A stretch of 64,000 nt of DNA from assembly GCF_039994875.1 (NCBI RefSeq), contig NZ_CP121196.1, positions 5,456,001 to 5,520,000 on the forward strand, given 5' to 3'. The notes below the pieces were generated by a model. It ran no database searches. It was not told the origin of the DNA and worked only from the letters and a program-made list of their open reading frames with translations. Below, piece after piece: positions 15,598 through 23,696 of this stretch. Each line of letters starts with the position of its first letter. Positions within the stretch are counted from its first letter, which is position 1. Source of the stretch: Telmatobacter sp. DSM 110680. GTDB lineage: Bacteria; Acidobacteriota; Terriglobia; Terriglobales; Acidobacteriaceae. A program made the position numbers and the translations under genes.

Positions 15598-16530
15598 TTG
15601 CGCGGACTGGATAGGAAAGCGGCGCCCGTCGGCGCGCTATTGGTGCTCTGCCTGCTGTGGGCTTCCGCCTCCCTTCGATCCGAACTGTTCCCTGGCTCGG
15701 CCGCCCCTGCAGCGTCCTCTCCTTTGCGCAGCCAAGCCATTCTCCTTTCACTTTTCGCCCTCGGATCCGCTGCCATGGCCCTGGTGCGCAGAGAACAGTG
15801 GCCGAGTGGCCGCACCTTGCGATTATCGGCAGCCGCCGGGATCGGACTCTTTGTAGTGCCTGCCGTTTTGATTGCAGTCGCAAAAGACTCCATCGACGAT
15901 TCCACTCGGCTTGTATTGTTCTCTCTCGTACCGATATTCGCCGTGGTTTTGAATCCGCACCTCGGCACCTCTTCATCCGTTCAGCAACGCGGCAGTCTCG
16001 CAGCCAGCCTGGTCGCAGTCACGGGCACCCTGTTCGTCTTTCCGCTGGAACTTCCGCAGACGATTGCCACTGCTTTTGCTTTTGCTGGAATTCTCGCAGC
16101 GACCGCTTCAGTTGCAGCAGCTAACTGCGTCGCCGCCCGAATCGCCTCCGAACCTCCGGCTCCATCCATGTTGAGCTTCGCCACAGTCGTTACGGGATCT
16201 AGTGCGCTCGTTCTCGGTGCGCTCGGTGCTCTGACCGAACACCATTTGCCCTCTGCGACGCTGGTCGATCCATGGCTTGCGCTCGATCTTCTTGCCCTCG
16301 CGCTTCTCTTTTGGTTGATGCGCCGCATGACAGCCGTGCGCATGACCACGCGCTTCATCATCGCGCCGCTGCTGGCCAACCTCATCGGCCTCGCGTTTCT
16401 GCGGCCCGGCGTGCAAACCCGTGGATGGCTCGGCCTCACGCTGATTGCAATGGGATCTGGCTGGCTCCTGCTCGCACCAGAAGACGAGCCGGAGCGGACC
16501 GGCTCGTCGCTCAGCATCCATCAGCCCTGA
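15598..16530 (+). CDS. Multi-pass membrane protein, EamA/DMT-transporter-like
   Basis: The start is a TTG at 15598 with AAGGAAGG five bases upstream. It gives 310 residues with about nine or ten hydrophobic segments arranged as two halves, as in drug/metabolite transporters. Segments include APVGALLVLCLLWASAS, LSAAAGIGLFVVPAVLIAVA, RLVLFSLVPIFAVVLNP and LTLIAMGSGWLLL. EamA-type motifs such as the LVPIFAVVL segment fit, but similarity is loose and the substrate is unknown. It is divergent from efp and convergent with the methyltransferase at 16538, with only seven bases between the stops. Confidence 0.72.
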   Translation: MRGLDRKAAPVGALLVLCLLWASASLRSELFPGSAAPAASSPLRSQAILLSLFALGSAAMALVRREQWPSGRTLRLSAAAGIGLFVVPAVLIAVAKDSIDDSTRLVLFSLVPIFAVVLNPHLGTSSSVQQRGSLAASLVAVTGTLFVFPLELPQTIATAFAFAGILAATASVAAANCVAARIASEPPAPSMLSFATVVTGSSALVLGALGALTEHHLPSATLVDPWLALDLLALALLFWLMRRMTAVRMTTRFIIAPLLANLIGLAFLRPGVQTRGWLGLTLIAMGSGWLLLAPEDEPERTGSSLSIHQP

Positions 16531-16537
16531 TGAATAT

Positions 16538-17608
16538 TCAGGCCCGCGCTTCGTACACCAGGTTGAACGGCGTTTGTGCCACGCGACGGAATCGCGTAAA
16601 GCCGCCTCCAGTCACAACTTCGCGGATGCGCTCCTCGCCGGCTTGCGCGCCGAGCGCTGCACCTACTTCCTGCGCCAGCGACGCAGGCGTGCAGAGCATC
16701 GTGGACGCCGAGTAATAGATGCGGCCCACCGGGTTGTGGTTCTGCTCCGGCGTGTCGTTGGCGAACGGCTCCACGATCATCCACGTCCCATCCGGTTTCA
16801 ATGACGACAACACATGTTGCGCAGCGCCTTTGGGATCGCCCATGTCATGCAGACAGTCAAAGAAAGTAACCAGATCGTATCCGCCGTTCACGGGATAGCT
16901 TTTGGAACTGGCAACTTCAAAGTTGATCTGGTCGAGAAGACCATCGCGGCCTGCTACGTGGCGTGCGTACTCAATCGACCCGCTGTGATAATCGAATCCG
17001 ATAAACCGCGACTTCGGAAATGCCTTCGCCATCAACATCGTCGAAGCACCGTGTCCGCAGCCCACATCGGCAACCGCGGCGCCTTTCACAAGCTTGTCCC
17101 CCATTCCTTCCAGCGCCGGAATCCAGGTGCTCAACAGGTTCTGCTCGTAGTTCGGGCGGAAGAATCGCTCCGTGCCAAAGAAAAGATTAGCGTCATGCTC
17201 ATGCCATCCGACGCCATCTCCGGTCCTGAACGCTTGCGTGATCTTGGGTTCATCTTTGAAGCAAGCGGAGATGATGTGGAACGCGCCGGGCAGGTCGACC
17301 GTCGTAAGCGCGAATGCCTGCTCCGGCGGCAGCTCAAATTTCTTCGAAGCTGCGTCGTACATCACGTAGCCGCTCGCGGCATTGGCATTAAGCCACTCCC
17401 GCACGTAGCGTTCGGTTGTTTTTGTCTTCGCTGCGAGTTCTGCCGGAGAAAGCGGACCGGCACCGGCCATCGCTTTATAGAGTCCCAGCTTGTCGCCGAT
17501 TACGATCAGCGCCGCGTGCATCGCAGCGCCCATATCCATCACTGCCTTCCCCATGAAGGCGTCGAATTTCGCCTGCTCGAAAACCGGTGCAGTTGTAGTG
17601 GTTGCCAT
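16538..17608 (-). CDS. SAM-dependent methyltransferase with N-terminal winged-helix domain
   Basis: The 356-residue protein starts with a dimerisation/winged-helix part (LSPAELAAKTKTTERYVREWLNANAASGYV), as in O-methyltransferase-like proteins. The Rossmann core follows, with motif I VADVGCGHGASTMLMAKAFP, the acidic residue in FIGFDYHSGSIEYAR, and a post-motif DLVTFFDCLHDMGDP. A likely ribosome site, CTGGAGGTCAGC, precedes the ATG. This group occurs widely in Acidobacteria and Actinobacteria without a known substrate. It stands alone, divergent from the GH3 gene. Confidence 0.87.
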   Translation of the reverse strand: MATTTTAPVFEQAKFDAFMGKAVMDMGAAMHAALIVIGDKLGLYKAMAGAGPLSPAELAAKTKTTERYVREWLNANAASGYVMYDAASKKFELPPEQAFALTTVDLPGAFHIISACFKDEPKITQAFRTGDGVGWHEHDANLFFGTERFFRPNYEQNLLSTWIPALEGMGDKLVKGAAVADVGCGHGASTMLMAKAFPKSRFIGFDYHSGSIEYARHVAGRDGLLDQINFEVASSKSYPVNGGYDLVTFFDCLHDMGDPKGAAQHVLSSLKPDGTWMIVEPFANDTPEQNHNPVGRIYYSASTMLCTPASLAQEVGAALGAQAGEERIREVVTGGGFTRFRRVAQTPFNLVYEARA

Positions 17609-17894
17609 GCTGACCTCCAGTTTTTGCCGTATGGGGCCCGGGAAGAGGATGATGCTACGCCCGGCCGAAAAGCGCTGTCAAAGACTTTTTGGAGTCATCG
17701 CCGGTCACTCCATATTCGCGTCGGAAACGTTTTTCCCTCCTGCCAGAGTCGATCTTGCGATGCCAAATGCAGCAACCCATAAAGCTCCGTTTCACCTGCA
17801 TTTCCCTGTTCGTAGGAATTTGGTTGTAACCGCCTTCATCCGCTACCATGGCTGCGATTCGATGGCGACCGATCAGCCGCCCTGGAGTTTTCAG
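17609..17894. other. Divergent intergenic region, methyltransferase / GH3 glycosidase
   Basis: This 286-base region must hold the promoters of both divergent genes. The GH3 frame stays open through it, but the hydrophobic signal sequence begins only after 17895. I see no clear operator or riboswitch. Confidence 0.35.
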
Positions 17895-20174
17895 ATGAAG
17901 CGCCGTCTTGTGTATTCTCGCCTCGCTTTGCTTTTGTCTGCGCTTTTATTGCTCGCATTCAACTTCGCACAATCAACGCCATCGCCCGCACAGAATGCAC
18001 CTACGATGACGGCATCAGCTCCGTACAAAAATACGGGGCTCCCCGTGGATCAGCGCGTAGCAGATTTGCTGAAGAGCATGACGATCGAAGAAAAGGCATC
18101 CATGCTTGCTGGCTCAGGCTGGATGGAGTCGGCTCCGATTGAGCGCCTTGGCATTCCCGCCATCAAGATGGCCGACGGTCCGATGGGCGTGCGCTCCTGG
18201 GCCGGCAGTTCGGCAATCACCAATTCGTCCACCAACACCGTTAAAGTGCAAACGACCTCATTCCCGTCGGGCGTTGCCATGGCGGCCACTTGGGATCCCG
18301 CGCTCGTGCAGCGTGAAGGCCAGGCCATTGCGCAGGAGGTCAAGGCGCTTGGCCGCGATATGATCCTCGGCCCCACCGTCAACATCAATCGTGTTCCTCT
18401 CTGGGGACGCAACCTTGAAGGCTATGGCGAAGACCCATATCTCTCCGGACAACTTGGCGTCGCCTACATTCGCGGCGTCCAGGGCGAGGGAGTAATCCCC
18501 TCCGTCAAACATTTCGCGGCTAACAACGAGGAGTTCGAACGCCACCGCCTCGACGAAAAAATCGACGAACGCACGCTCCACGAACTCTACCTGCCAGCAT
18601 TCAAGATGGCCGTGCAACAAGCCGATGTGTGGACAGTCATGTCGGCCTACGAAAAGGTCAACGGCCAATACTGCGCGGAGAATCCCTACCTCCTGACCGA
18701 CATTCTGAAAAAGGAATTTGGTTTCAAGGGCTTTGTTATTTCTGATTGGGGAAGCACTTATTCGACAGCGCCAACCGTGAACGCTGGCATGGATCTCGAG
18801 ATGCCCGGCGGACCGCCCGCCAAAGCCATGTTGTCCAGCCCGCGAACCATCATGAGTGGCAACAGCGGGGCTTGGCTTGAAGCCGGCAAAGTATTGGCCG
18901 AAGTCAAAGCAGGACACATCTCTGAAGCCACACTCAACGACAACGTCGGCCGCATCCTGCGCGTCATCATGCTCAGCGGCATCATGGAACATCCCCACAC
19001 CGCAACGGGCGAAGTGGACACGCCTGAACAGCAGAAGGTAGCACGCGACGGCGCAACCGAAGGCATCGTTCTCCTCAAAAATCAGGGCTCGTTGCTCCCG
19101 CTCGATCCATCGAAGATCCATTCCATCGCCGTCATCGGTCCCAACGCAATCGTCGCGCGGACCGGCGGCGGAGGCAGTTCACTGGTGCGCCCGAAATATG
19201 CAGTCTCTCCGCTCGACGGAATCAAGAAACGTGCCGGTGAAGCAGTTCAAATCTCCTCTGCGCTCGGGGTCGGCATGGAAGGCGAGGATGCCGCGCACGA
19301 CACACCCGAAGCGCGCGAGAACGATCTGAAGGTAGCCACCGACGCAGCATCCAAAGCCGAAGTAGCAGTCGTCGTCGTAGGCCGTTACAACAAGAACGAG
19401 TCCGAGGGCTTCGACGTCAAGACCATGGACCTGCCCGCTGGCCAGGACGAGTTGATCGCAGCCGTTGAAAAAGCCAACCCGCACACCGTAGTCGTTCTGA
19501 ACACCGGCGACCCGGTAACAATGACGAGATGGCTCGACACCACGCCCGCGCTGCTCGACATGTGGTACGGCGGACAGGAAGGCGGCAACGCCCTCGCATC
19601 CATCCTCTTCGGCGATGCCAACCCATCCGGAAAGCTCCCCGTCTCGCTCCCCAAAAAGTTCGAAGACTCACCTGCCGCAAAGACCTACCCCGGCCAGAAC
19701 CTCCACACCGAATACACCGAAGGCCTCTACGTCGGCTATCGCTACTACGACACCAAAAACGTCGAGCCACAGTTCCCCTTCGGCTTCGGCTTGAGTTACA
19801 CAACATTCGAATACAGCGATCTGAAAGTGATCCCGTTTACAACATCCGAAGGCACCGTCAAATGGGGCGGCACTCTGGTCAGCCTGAAGGTAAAAAACAG
19901 CGGTTCTCGCGCCGGCGCCGAAGTCGTCCAGATCTATGTCCATGACGCACACGCAAAAATTGACCGTCCAGCGCACGAACTCAAGGCCTTCGGCCGCGTT
20001 GAGCTAAAACCCGGTGAAAGCCAGACGATCAAGTTCCAGCTAGACCGCTCCGCATTCGAATACTGGAGCCCGCAAACCAAAGTGTGGACCCTCGATCCCG
20101 GCACCTTCGAGATTCAAGTCGGTGCCTCATCGCGCGACATCCGCCTCAAGGCGCCTGTCAAAATCACACACTGA
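17895..20174 (+). CDS. Glycoside hydrolase family 3 beta-glucosidase, exported
   Basis: From the ATG at 17895 (GGAG eight bases upstream) the product has 759 residues with a signal peptide (LALLLSALLLLAFNFAQS). The GH3 N-domain shows KMADGPMGVRSW, VNINRVPLWGRNLEGYGEDPYL, VKHFAANNEEFERHR and the nucleophile Asp in GFVISDWGS. The C-domain has VAVVVVGRYNKNESEGFD and GGQEGGNALASILFGDANPSGKLPVS. A fibronectin-III-like module ends the protein (RAGAEVVQIYVHDAHAKIDRP). It should hydrolyse beta-linked glucosides or xylosides in the periplasm; exact specificity is unknown. The next gene starts 14 bases downstream. Confidence 0.94.
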   Translation: MKRRLVYSRLALLLSALLLLAFNFAQSTPSPAQNAPTMTASAPYKNTGLPVDQRVADLLKSMTIEEKASMLAGSGWMESAPIERLGIPAIKMADGPMGVRSWAGSSAITNSSTNTVKVQTTSFPSGVAMAATWDPALVQREGQAIAQEVKALGRDMILGPTVNINRVPLWGRNLEGYGEDPYLSGQLGVAYIRGVQGEGVIPSVKHFAANNEEFERHRLDEKIDERTLHELYLPAFKMAVQQADVWTVMSAYEKVNGQYCAENPYLLTDILKKEFGFKGFVISDWGSTYSTAPTVNAGMDLEMPGGPPAKAMLSSPRTIMSGNSGAWLEAGKVLAEVKAGHISEATLNDNVGRILRVIMLSGIMEHPHTATGEVDTPEQQKVARDGATEGIVLLKNQGSLLPLDPSKIHSIAVIGPNAIVARTGGGGSSLVRPKYAVSPLDGIKKRAGEAVQISSALGVGMEGEDAAHDTPEARENDLKVATDAASKAEVAVVVVGRYNKNESEGFDVKTMDLPAGQDELIAAVEKANPHTVVVLNTGDPVTMTRWLDTTPALLDMWYGGQEGGNALASILFGDANPSGKLPVSLPKKFEDSPAAKTYPGQNLHTEYTEGLYVGYRYYDTKNVEPQFPFGFGLSYTTFEYSDLKVIPFTTSEGTVKWGGTLVSLKVKNSGSRAGAEVVQIYVHDAHAKIDRPAHELKAFGRVELKPGESQTIKFQLDRSAFEYWSPQTKVWTLDPGTFEIQVGASSRDIRLKAPVKITH

Positions 20175-20188
20175 TAAACTCGGAGCAG

Positions 20189-20782
20189 ATGCCTAGGCAG
20201 GTTCACTACAACGCGGCAGAAAACATTCCGGCTGAAACCGCCGCAGATCCGTATCTGAGGCCGGCATTTTCGTTCAGCAATCGCCTGCGGCGCCTGGTGT
20301 GGAACCTCTGCTGGGCCATCTTCTATCGCTTCTCGCCGCGTCCCTTCTTTGCATGGAGGGCATTATTACTCCGCCTCTTCGGTGCTCAGCTCGGACCCAC
20401 CTGCAAGTTCTATCCATCCTCGCGCGTGTGGGCTCCGTGGAACCTGACCTGCTCTGACCTGGTCGCCGTGGGCGATGGCGCTGAGATCTATAACCCTGCA
20501 CCCATGCGCCTCGGCTCCCACGCAATCCTCTCGCAGAACTCCTACCTCTGCGGCGCAACCCACGACTTCGACAATCCGGGCTTTCCATTGCTGGCCTACG
20601 CCATGGAAGTCGGAGACTACGCATGGGTCGCCGCACGTGCATGCGTCGCGCCCGGGGTCAAGATTGGGGAGGGTGCAGTCCTTGGGCTTGCATCGGTGGC
20701 CACGCGCGACCTGGAACCGTGGGGCGTTTACGCTGGATCACCCGCAGTCAAAGTAAAGCAACGCAACCGGACCACAATTTAG
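20189..20782 (+). CDS. WcaF-like hexapeptide-repeat acetyltransferase
   Basis: The ATG at 20189 follows GGAG at four bases and gives 197 residues. The N-terminal part (FSFSNRLRRLVWNLCWAIFYRFSPRPF) is typical of colanic-acid WcaF-type acyltransferases. The left-handed beta-helix follows with hexapeptide periodicity (GAQLGPTCKFYPSSRVWAPWNL, VGDGAEIYNPAPMRLGSHAILS, VGDYAWVAARACVAPGVKIGEGAVLG). The enzyme would acetylate a sugar of an exopolysaccharide or its lipid-linked precursor. It lies close behind the GH3 gene, but no polysaccharide synthase is nearby, so its target is unknown. Confidence 0.87.
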   Translation: MPRQVHYNAAENIPAETAADPYLRPAFSFSNRLRRLVWNLCWAIFYRFSPRPFFAWRALLLRLFGAQLGPTCKFYPSSRVWAPWNLTCSDLVAVGDGAEIYNPAPMRLGSHAILSQNSYLCGATHDFDNPGFPLLAYAMEVGDYAWVAARACVAPGVKIGEGAVLGLASVATRDLEPWGVYAGSPAVKVKQRNRTTI

Positions 20783-20786
20783 CGGG

Positions 20787-20865
20787 TGTCATTCTGAGCG
20801 CACGGGGCCCCAAACGTAGTTCAGTTTGGGGGTGGTAAGCGAAGAATCTGCTTTGGGGTTCCCTG
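20787..20865. repeat. Dispersed intergenic repeat (GTCATTCTGAGCG type) carrying an internal hairpin
   Basis: The halves GTCATTCTGAGCG (about 20788-20800) and AGCGAAGAATCTGCTTTG (about 20838-20856) match a repeat often seen between acidobacterial genes. Here they are separated by about 37 bases holding a perfect 8-bp hairpin, CCCCAAAC-N8-GTTTGGGG (20808-20831). It sits between two convergent genes. The recognition of the repeat is from memory of similar genomes. Confidence 0.5.
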
Positions 20866-20876
20866 ATGGCACTGTT

Positions 20877-21758
20877 TTACTGCGGCGCGTAAGGCTCCAC
20901 GCGCAACATGTCCGACAGCACTCCGCGCTCTTCCGGACTGAACTGGCCCTGGTAGCGGCTTGAATTCAGAACGATCGACCGCTGATCGGGCGGAACCGCC
21001 TTGAGATCCCGGAAAGCATTGCGCATCATTGATTGACGATCAGCCGGCATCGCAGTCCATCGCCTTGCCGACTGCGCAACGCGCGCACGATCTTCAGGTG
21101 AAAGCCGTTCCAGATTTTCAGCGCGCGCCAGCCGCCGTTCCCGCTGTGCGTCAGGCAATTGATTCACGTGGTTCAGCTGATTGATCACCCGCTGCTGCTC
21201 GCCCTGCGGCAAACGGCGAAAGCTCGGATCGCTGCGCAACATTTGTTGCTGTTGCGGCACCGGAGTGTTGCGATGCGTATTCAACCATGCGCCCAGATGA
21301 CCGGGAGGTGCATACAACTGCTGTGCCGTCCCGGTAGTTCCAGGCCGCGTATATCCGGGAGCGTTGTAGCCCGGAGCAGGCACGGCACCGCGCAATCCCG
21401 TTTGCGGTGCATATGGATTCTGAACCGGACGCTGTACCTGCGATCCGACTGGGGGCCGATATTGCTGAACAGTCTGACCGGGATACCCTTGCGGCGCTCG
21501 CCCTGGATATTGCTGCTGCGTCCTACCGGGATATTGCTGCGGCACACGATTCTGATACTGCGGGCCCCTTGTCTGTTGCGAGGCTTGCGGCCGTGTGTTC
21601 TGCTGCCGCGGAGCGGAGTATCGGGGAGCCGGACGCGAATTATTTTGGGGCTGCGCAATGAGGGTAGCCACGGGCAGGCACAACGAGGCTGTCGTTACAG
21701 CGGTTATAGCCGCTGCGCGCAATGCCCTCGCAATATCTTTGTTCCTCGCCCCATTCAT
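20877..21758 (-). CDS. DUF3106-like protein with Pro/Gln-rich repeats, exported
   Basis: The 293-residue protein has a signal peptide (AAAITAVTTASLCLPVATLIAQ). A long Gln/Pro/Tyr-rich region with imperfect eight-residue QQYPGRxx repeats lies at about residues 65-105. The C-terminal half is DUF3106-like: FRRLPQGEQQRVINQLNHVNQLPDAQRERRLARAENLERLSPEDRARV. Proteins of this family often follow an ECF sigma and anti-sigma pair in Acidobacteria and Proteobacteria, as here (24 bases after the anti-sigma stop). A role in the envelope response is inferred from that position only. The low-complexity region suggests cell-wall spanning. Confidence 0.78.
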   Translation of the reverse strand: MNGARNKDIARALRAAAITAVTTASLCLPVATLIAQPQNNSRPAPRYSAPRQQNTRPQASQQTRGPQYQNRVPQQYPGRTQQQYPGRAPQGYPGQTVQQYRPPVGSQVQRPVQNPYAPQTGLRGAVPAPGYNAPGYTRPGTTGTAQQLYAPPGHLGAWLNTHRNTPVPQQQQMLRSDPSFRRLPQGEQQRVINQLNHVNQLPDAQRERRLARAENLERLSPEDRARVAQSARRWTAMPADRQSMMRNAFRDLKAVPPDQRSIVLNSSRYQGQFSPEERGVLSDMLRVEPYAPQ

Positions 21759-21782
21759 AATCTGGCTCCCGCCATTCTTTCG

Positions 21783-22316
21783 TTATTGCGCCTGCGGATC
21801 ATCCGAATTTGGATTGTCCGAGATTGCGTCGTTCGGGTTATCTGAGATCGCCTCCAGCTGATCCAGCACCTGCGCGTTGCTATCGAGCGTCTGCAAATCG
21901 TGAACCACCGCAGCCTCCGGTCCCTGCTGCGGCTGTGGAGTTTCCACGTTGGTCACACCAAGGTACGCTCCGCCACCCACCAGCAACATCACCGTCAGCG
22001 CCATTGCGGCAAGCGGCCGCGCATGCATCGATGGACCATACACAAAACGAGCGCGAATGCGTTCTAACCATGACTGGGGCGGAGCTTCACGTTCTTCGCG
22101 CATCCGCGCACCTAGCCGTGTCATGAAGTAGGGATTGGGCTCCGGCGCTGTCCAGGCATCCATCACCGCCATGGTCGCGCGCATCTCTTCCAGTTCCTTG
22201 CGGCAGCTGTCACACTCGGCCACATGCGTCTTAACCTTGGCAGGCGCCGCTTCAGGATCGAGCAGCATGTCTGCCAGCGTCGTTTCCATCGCGGTGCATT
22301 TGTTCATCGTTTTCAT
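21783..22316 (-). CDS. Anti-sigma factor, zinc-finger type, single membrane segment
   Basis: From the ATG at 22316 the protein has 177 residues. The cytoplasmic N-terminus carries a ZAS-type motif, HVAECDSCRKEL (Hx3Cx2C), followed by a helix that should bind the sigma factor. One membrane segment (PLAAMALTVMLLVGGGAYLG) lies near residue 105. A periplasmic tail of about 60 residues ends with an eight-residue direct repeat, ISDNPNDA/ISDNPNSD. It lies 42 bases after the sigma gene and is cotranscribed. A start 13 codons upstream (22355) is also open but less likely. Confidence 0.83.
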   Translation of the reverse strand: MKTMNKCTAMETTLADMLLDPEAAPAKVKTHVAECDSCRKELEEMRATMAVMDAWTAPEPNPYFMTRLGARMREEREAPPQSWLERIRARFVYGPSMHARPLAAMALTVMLLVGGGAYLGVTNVETPQPQQGPEAAVVHDLQTLDSNAQVLDQLEAISDNPNDAISDNPNSDDPQAQ

Positions 22317-22358
22317 CGCTACCACCCCACTCCGCCGGTGTTGCCCGGCTTTCAATCT

Positions 22359-23192
22359 CTACACAAAATCTTTTAACTTGTCCCGCAGCGTCTGGTAAGC
22401 CCTGAACAGCAGCGACTTGGTCGCCGACTCACTCAGTTTCAACACGTCCCCGATCTGTCGATAATCCATCCCCTGGTACTTATGCATCAACACTGCCATG
22501 CGCTGGCGCTCCGGCAAAGCCATTACGTGTGCCCGGATCGCTGCCATGCGCTCATCGCGCAAAATGCTCTGCTCCACCGATGGCGTATCGTCCGCCACAT
22601 CTGGAGTGGTGCCTGACTCTTCATCCGGTGCATCCAGATATACCGTCGACGCAGATCGTTCATGCCGGGTGTCGCGTGCATGGTTTACCGCAAGATTCGT
22701 CGCAATGCGATAAAGCCACGTGGTGAACTTCGCCTCTGCACGGTAGCTCTCACGCGAACGATACACCCGCAGGAAAACTTCCTGCGCCAATTCTTCGGCA
22801 ACCGCCTGGTTGTGCACCATCCGAAACAGGAAACTGATCATGGCCCGGTGATATTTGCCGACAAGGTAATTAAAACCAGTCTCATCGCCTGCTGCCACCC
22901 GCAGCATGATCGCCGCATCGCTCGACTCGTCGATCGCATAATTAATGGGCTTTTGCGGATCGGACGCGTTCAGCGGTGCGCCGTGTCCCAGCGCCGGATT
23001 GTCCAGTACCAGGGTTGCCATATCATCTGGAACCCCATCTTCTTCGGAAGGTTGCGCATATTCGTCAGTTTCGGGATCTGATTTTGCGCCGTTTACGGGT
23101 TTTTTACCCGTTCCGGGCTCACCGGGACTGACTGATCCCAAACGGGTTGATTTCCCTCCGTCATCCTCTCGCTGGCTCGACATGGCAATCAT
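22359..23192 (-). CDS. ECF RNA polymerase sigma factor (RpoE-like) with long N-terminal extension
   Basis: With the ATG at 23192 (AGAAGGG seven bases upstream) the protein has 277 residues. The sigma core occupies the last 190. Region 2 reads MLRVAAGDETGFNYLVGKYHRAMISFLFRMVHNQAVAEELAQEVFLRVYR. Region 4 reads LPERQRMAVLMHKYQGMDYRQIGDVLKLSESATKSLLFRAYQTLR. The first 80 residues are polar, low in hydrophobics and probably disordered. A start at an ATG near residue 57 (23024) would remove most of this. It is followed by its anti-sigma factor and a DUF3106 protein, so it most likely directs an envelope-stress regulon. Confidence 0.88.
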   Translation of the reverse strand: MIAMSSQREDDGGKSTRLGSVSPGEPGTGKKPVNGAKSDPETDEYAQPSEEDGVPDDMATLVLDNPALGHGAPLNASDPQKPINYAIDESSDAAIMLRVAAGDETGFNYLVGKYHRAMISFLFRMVHNQAVAEELAQEVFLRVYRSRESYRAEAKFTTWLYRIATNLAVNHARDTRHERSASTVYLDAPDEESGTTPDVADDTPSVEQSILRDERMAAIRAHVMALPERQRMAVLMHKYQGMDYRQIGDVLKLSESATKSLLFRAYQTLRDKLKDFV

Positions 23193-23446
23193 TGGATGCC
23201 CTTCTATGCCGTCGCCCTCAGCAGCCGCCAGTTTCAGGCCAAAAATACCCACCTGGTCGAAGAAGGGAACCAGCCGCCTGTCCCCAGGAGCGGACTCGCG
23301 TGCATCTCGGATTAATCGTACAGGCCAGCGCATTCAGTGACTTGGAGCGATTTCCGTCGCCTCTGGGCTCATTGGGAGCCAAGGTTGGCCGTCGTGTGTC
23401 GCTGGTGATACTCTAACCTACGGGGAGCCCCTCTGGCCGCCCGTTT

Positions 23447-23521
23447 GGGCGCTTAACTCAGCGGTAGAGTGCCACCTTCACACGGTGGAAGTCGCAGGTT
23501 CGAATCCTGCAGCGCCCACCA
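23447..23521 (+). tRNA. tRNA-Val (anticodon CAC)
   Basis: The 75-base gene folds into a full cloverleaf. The acceptor GGGCGCT (23447-23453) pairs with AGCGCCC (23511-23517). The D arm has ACTC/GAGT. The anticodon stem CCACC/GGTGG holds the loop TTCACAC with anticodon CAC, and the T arm is GCAGG-TTCGAAT-CCTGC. Discriminator A and a genome-encoded CCA (23519-23521) complete it. It reads GUG codons. Confidence 0.97.
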
Positions 23522-23696
23522 TACAAATCCCCCAATCTTCTGTGCGTTCTTCCGGCGATAATACGCGTCGATGTGACTGTGCATCAACAAGTTGCGCTCA
23601 GCGCCGCACTCAGCCAGTCCATGCCGGTGTCTTATCATGGAGCAATGTGCCCGCACGTTCGAACCCCTTCAAGACAGGAAGGATCGCGACCGATTA

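Noticed and set aside
17490..17894. Upstream extension of the GH3 frame
   Set aside because: It overlaps the divergent methyltransferase gene and would bury the signal peptide.
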